Positions 61,801 to 64,000 of a DNA stretch of 64,000 bases are shown piece by piece. The position numbers and the translations under genes are program-made. Origin of the DNA: Dallia pectoralis. Taxonomy: Eukaryota > Chordata > Actinopteri > Esociformes > Umbridae. The notes beneath the pieces are model-generated. The model did not search any database. It was not told the origin of the DNA and was given only the letters and a program-made list of their open reading frames with translations. The DNA lies in NCBI GenBank assembly GCA_029465975.1, contig CM055756.1, positions 12,014,222 to 12,078,221 of the forward strand, given 5' to 3'. Position 1 is the first letter of the stretch, and every line of letters starts with the position of its first letter.

Positions 61801-63754
61801 GCTGTTGGTGTGGCCCCCTGGGGTCTGGTGGCTGACAGACAGAGTCTTATCAATCCAAAGGTAAAGTCATAGCTGTTGGTGTGGCCCCCTGGGGTCTGGT
61901 GGCTGACAGACAGAGTCTTATCAATCCAAAGGTAAAGTCATAGCTGTTGGTGTGGCCCCCTGGGGTCTGGTGGCTGACAGACAGAGTCTTATCAATCCAA
62001 AGGTAAAGTCATAGCTGTTGGTGTGGCCCCCTGGGGTCTGGTGGCTGACAGACAGAGTCTTATCAATCCAAAGGTAAAGTCATAGCTGTTGGTGTGGCCC
62101 CAGAGTCTTATCAATCCAAAGGGGTCTGGTGGCTGACAGACAGAGTCTTATCAATCCAAAGGTAAAGTCATAGCTGTTGGTGTGGCCCCCTGGGGTCTGG
62201 TGGCTGACAGACAGAGTCTTATCAATCCAAAGGTAAAGTCATAACTGTTGGTGTGGCCCCCTGGGGTCTGGTGGCTGACAGACAGAGTCTTATAAATCCA
62301 AAGGTAAAGTCATAGCTGTTGGTGTGGCCCCCTGGGGTCTGGTGGCTGACAGACAGAGTCTTATCAATCCAAAGGTAAAGTCATAGCTGTTGGTGTGGCC
62401 CCCTGGGGCCTGGTCGCTGACAGAGTCTTATCAATCCAAAGGTAAACACGTAAATAAACACACATGCACACACAGGCATGCTCAAACATACACACAGACA
62501 AATGCCCACAATTGTGCACACACACATATATCAAAGAGGACACTGACTCATTCTCTGAGTGATTCTATGTGTGTGAATGCATACGCATTCATGTCAATAT
62601 CCCAGACACAACTAGACAATTATGTTAATATATATGGAACATAGTTAATCACTGAGAGAATGCCTTCTCTCTCTCGTTTTCTCTAATACTCTGGTCCTGT
62701 ACACTACCGTTCTATAACTGCCTCTCATCTTTCATCAGGGAAGTTTCCCAGCACGGTATTATGTCCAGAACACATCCCAGGATGCCTGCCGTCTGGATAG
62801 TAACTACCAAGCCTTCCTGCTGGTGGATGATGGGAGTGCCGGCCGACGCGGAGGGGAAATGGACTTCCGGGTGGAATTGGAGAAATACATCTCCGAGCAG
62901 CGTACCGGCATCCGTGGTAAGACACAGTACAAACAAGGACATTGTTTGGGAATGGATTGGGGAACATGATGAAGAGTCCAAGGTGATTCCCTGTCCTCTA
63001 TATGCCTGGCTTCCAAATTCCCCAGATCGCAATCCCAGATCGCAATCGATTACATTCATCGCAAGTGTTGCACCAAGAGGATATTCTATTGTCAACTGGT
63101 AGTCAATTAGACAACTGGTAGTCAATTAGACAATTGGTAGTCAATTAGACAACTGGTAGTCAATTAGACAACTGGTAGTTAATTAGTCAACTGGTAGTCA
63201 ATTAGTCAACTGGTAGTCAATTAGACAACTGGTAGTCAATTAGTCAACTGGTAGTCAATTAGACAACTGGTAGTCAATTAGACAACTGGTAGTCAATTAG
63301 ACAACTGGTAGTCAATTAGACAACTGGTAGTCAATTATTCAACTGGTATTCAATTAGTCAACTGGTAGTCAATTAGTCAACTGGTAGTCAATTAGTCAAC
63401 TGGTAGTCAATTAGTCAACTGGTAGTCAATTAGTCAACTGGTAGTCAATTAGACAACTGGTAGTCAATTAGACAACTGGTAGTCAATTAGACAACTGGTA
63501 GTCAATAGTCAGTGATTGACCTGTTGGGTGGAACACCAAGTAGATTAGTTTCACTCAATGCGGGAAAAGTAATTGTATAATCAGATGAGTAGGAAAGTAT
63601 GAAACAATCGGGTTTATTTGATTGACATTTTAAATGACATCGTATTAATGACTCATGTATCCACACTTCCCATCTACCCGTTTAATCAGGAAGTGGCAGC
63701 ATAGAAATCCCTGTGCTGTGTATGCTCATCGCAGGGGAAGCTAACATGCTAAAG
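53059..63754 (+). CDS. trpm4: TRPM4-like copy B, N-terminal part (continues beyond window)
   Basis: Tandem paralogue of copy A. Seven exons are visible: 53059-53124 (MKDTDKDQEAGR..., like MKETDHEG of copy A), 55936-55997, 56214-56391, 59902-60079, 61691-61860, 62739-62916 and 63690-63754. Lengths equal those of copy A except exon 1 (66 vs 54), exon 4 (178 vs 181) and exon 5 (170 vs 169, intact here). The product follows the TRPM N-terminal homology region: EWIPDQVMMRVCTTFVEDSS, SYCLCGSG-like SCLCGSGRDTHAA, DAFGEVHFIGAGRRHSD, PNLVISVVGGGNEK, QSTGAWILTGGLKEGI, VAPWGLVADRQSLINPKGSF, AFLLVDDGSAGRRGGE and EIPVLCMLIAGEANML. No stop or shift is seen. Whether the channel domain is present lies beyond 64000. 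Introns are filled with minisatellites and LTR remains. Confidence 0.88.
54205..54383 (+). mobile_element. tRNA-derived SINE
   Basis: A tRNA-like head with GTGGTTCGATTCCCGG as B-box, then GAGCGGTCGTCAGTG and a tail AAAGCGCTTTGGATAAAAGC, the common teleost SINE 3' module. It lies in intron 1 of trpm4 B. Confidence 0.72.
54795..54960. repeat. Possible dispersed repeat (CTACCAGTCAAAAG)
   Basis: CACACACTACCAGTCAAAAGC followed by TTTATTCCAGTTTTTATTGA resembles ends of short fish DNA transposons I remember. Boundaries are unclear. Confidence 0.3.
55457..55911. mobile_element. Possible degenerate solo LTR
   Basis: Starts TGTCACGAC and ends GTCGTGACT, an inverted match of eight bases, about 455 bp apart. 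Inside are CTATATATGCCCTC and G/C-rich promoter-like text as in fish Gypsy LTRs. No target-site duplication is seen. It ends just 24 bp before trpm4 B exon 2. Confidence 0.45.
56398..57322. repeat. Compound CA / GTACATATGAA array holding copies of the exon 3 donor
   Basis: About 0.9 kb of CA runs broken by GTACATATGAA(T/C)ACAAA at irregular steps, starting at the exon 3 donor of trpm4 B. The exon end plus donor, ACAGCGATGTGGGTAAC, recurs at about 57098-57114 and 57187-57203, with a changed copy at 57311. The matching intron of copy A starts with a single GTGGGTAACACACACCCGTA then CATATGAACACAAA, the unexpanded form. Confidence 0.92.
57523..57750. repeat. 32-bp minisatellite, seven copies
   Basis: Seven copies of a 32-bp unit (AATGGGCCAGCTTATGGGTT core) in trpm4 B intron 3, varying at GACAAGG/GACAATGG. 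Confidence 0.93.
57777..57928. repeat. 36-bp minisatellite, four copies
   Basis: Four copies of a 36-37 bp unit (GTGTTCCCGGTCTGCAGTGG core), just after the 32-bp array. Confidence 0.92.
58657..59303. mobile_element. Solo LTR, 647 bp, with target-site duplication
   Basis: The ends are TGTTACG and CGTAACA, a perfect inverted pair of the TG...CA type. The element is flanked on both sides by ATAAC (58652-58656 and 59304-59308), a 5-bp duplication as made by retroviral-type integrases. No internal coding region is present, so it is a solo LTR left by recombination. It contains a CA run near 58774-58804. Short open frames inside are without meaning. It lies in intron 3 of trpm4 B. Orientation is unsure. 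Confidence 0.85.
59421..59713. repeat. 20-bp minisatellite, about 14 copies
   Basis: GGAGGCTGGCCGGGTTCAAG repeated about 14 times; the first copies have GAGACTGG. It lies in trpm4 B intron 3, about 190 bp before exon 4. Confidence 0.95.
61861..62445. repeat. 71-bp minisatellite copying the trpm4 B exon 5 donor
   Basis: About eight copies of a 71-bp unit that starts at the exon 5 donor (exon end 61860). Each unit repeats the last 66 or so bases of the exon (encoding VIAVGVAPWGLVADRQSLIN), then CCAAAG and the donor GTAAA. Unit joins read GTAAAGTCATAG, where the intron GTAAA meets the exonic AAAGTCAT through shared AAA. One copy (about 62090-62160) is rearranged and the last is shortened. Reading through the first donor gives GTA AAG TCA TAG. 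Copy A has no array at this border. Confidence 0.95.
63091..63507. repeat. 19-bp minisatellite, about 21 copies
   Basis: CAACTGGTAGTCAATTAGA/T repeated about 21 times in trpm4 B intron 6. It does not touch a splice site. Confidence 0.95.
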
Positions 63755-64000
63755 GTAAGACATTGTTATTGTATTATATTTAACAAGCAACGACTGGTCT
63801 GAATTGAATTGCGCTCTGTAGCGACTTCCTAAAAACGAGCCACACAGAGGACAAAGTAGCAAACATTTATACACATGCCGGTTGACTGAATATAAACCTG
63901 CTGTGAATGATTAGAACAAGATAGTTGTGATGAAACCTGTAATAAACTTGCGCCTGTTTGCCAGCCAGCAGAGGGCGCCGATGTCACAGAAACCGTGACA

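Overview
The window is vertebrate nuclear DNA, almost certainly from a teleost fish. It has long spliced genes with GT-AG introns, many micro- and minisatellites, tRNA-derived SINEs, a fish-type LINE and a solo LTR. A small protamine gene of the salmonid type (SRPV, five-Arg blocks, GGRRRR end) points to a salmoniform or esociform relative. That placement is an inference; the species cannot be read from the sequence.

Layout, + strand unless stated. 1-13.4 kb: the 3' two-thirds of prr12 (12 exons, through the DUF4211 domain to stop and polyA signal). 13.4-16.1 kb: mostly non-coding. 16.4-18.9 kb (minus): a three-exon Cys/His finger gene with a 30-bp coding minisatellite and a probable 3' frameshift. 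19.94-20.05 kb (minus): a 35-residue protamine gene with a TATA box and a perfect CRE. 20.7-31.1 kb: scaf1. 32.07-32.90 kb: an internally deleted LINE with a 13-bp target-site duplication. 34.1-47.0 kb: trpm4-like copy A. 47-53 kb: intergenic, with a decayed hAT-like fragment. 53.06 kb to the end: trpm4-like copy B, seven N-terminal exons, running off the window. PRR12, SCAF1 and TRPM4 also lie close together on human 19q13.33.

Two things stand out. First, at least six tandem arrays begin exactly at a splice site and copy it together with adjoining exon sequence: prr12 after 5060 and 6042; trpm4 A before 39847, 44097 and 46427; trpm4 B after 61860. A seventh partial case follows 56391 and a weaker one precedes 29413. 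In every case I could read, only the exon-proximal copy gives the proper protein; the others give a stop or lose frame. Where the trpm4 paralogues can be compared, the array is in only one of them, so it arose after the duplication. Second, trpm4 copy A goes straight from the N-terminal homology region to the last residues of S6 and the TRP helix, dropping the channel region, yet the exon phases still join in frame. The only break I found is one missing G in exon 5.

prr12 and scaf1 are intact over the visible part. The protamine and the finger gene are compact insertions between them.
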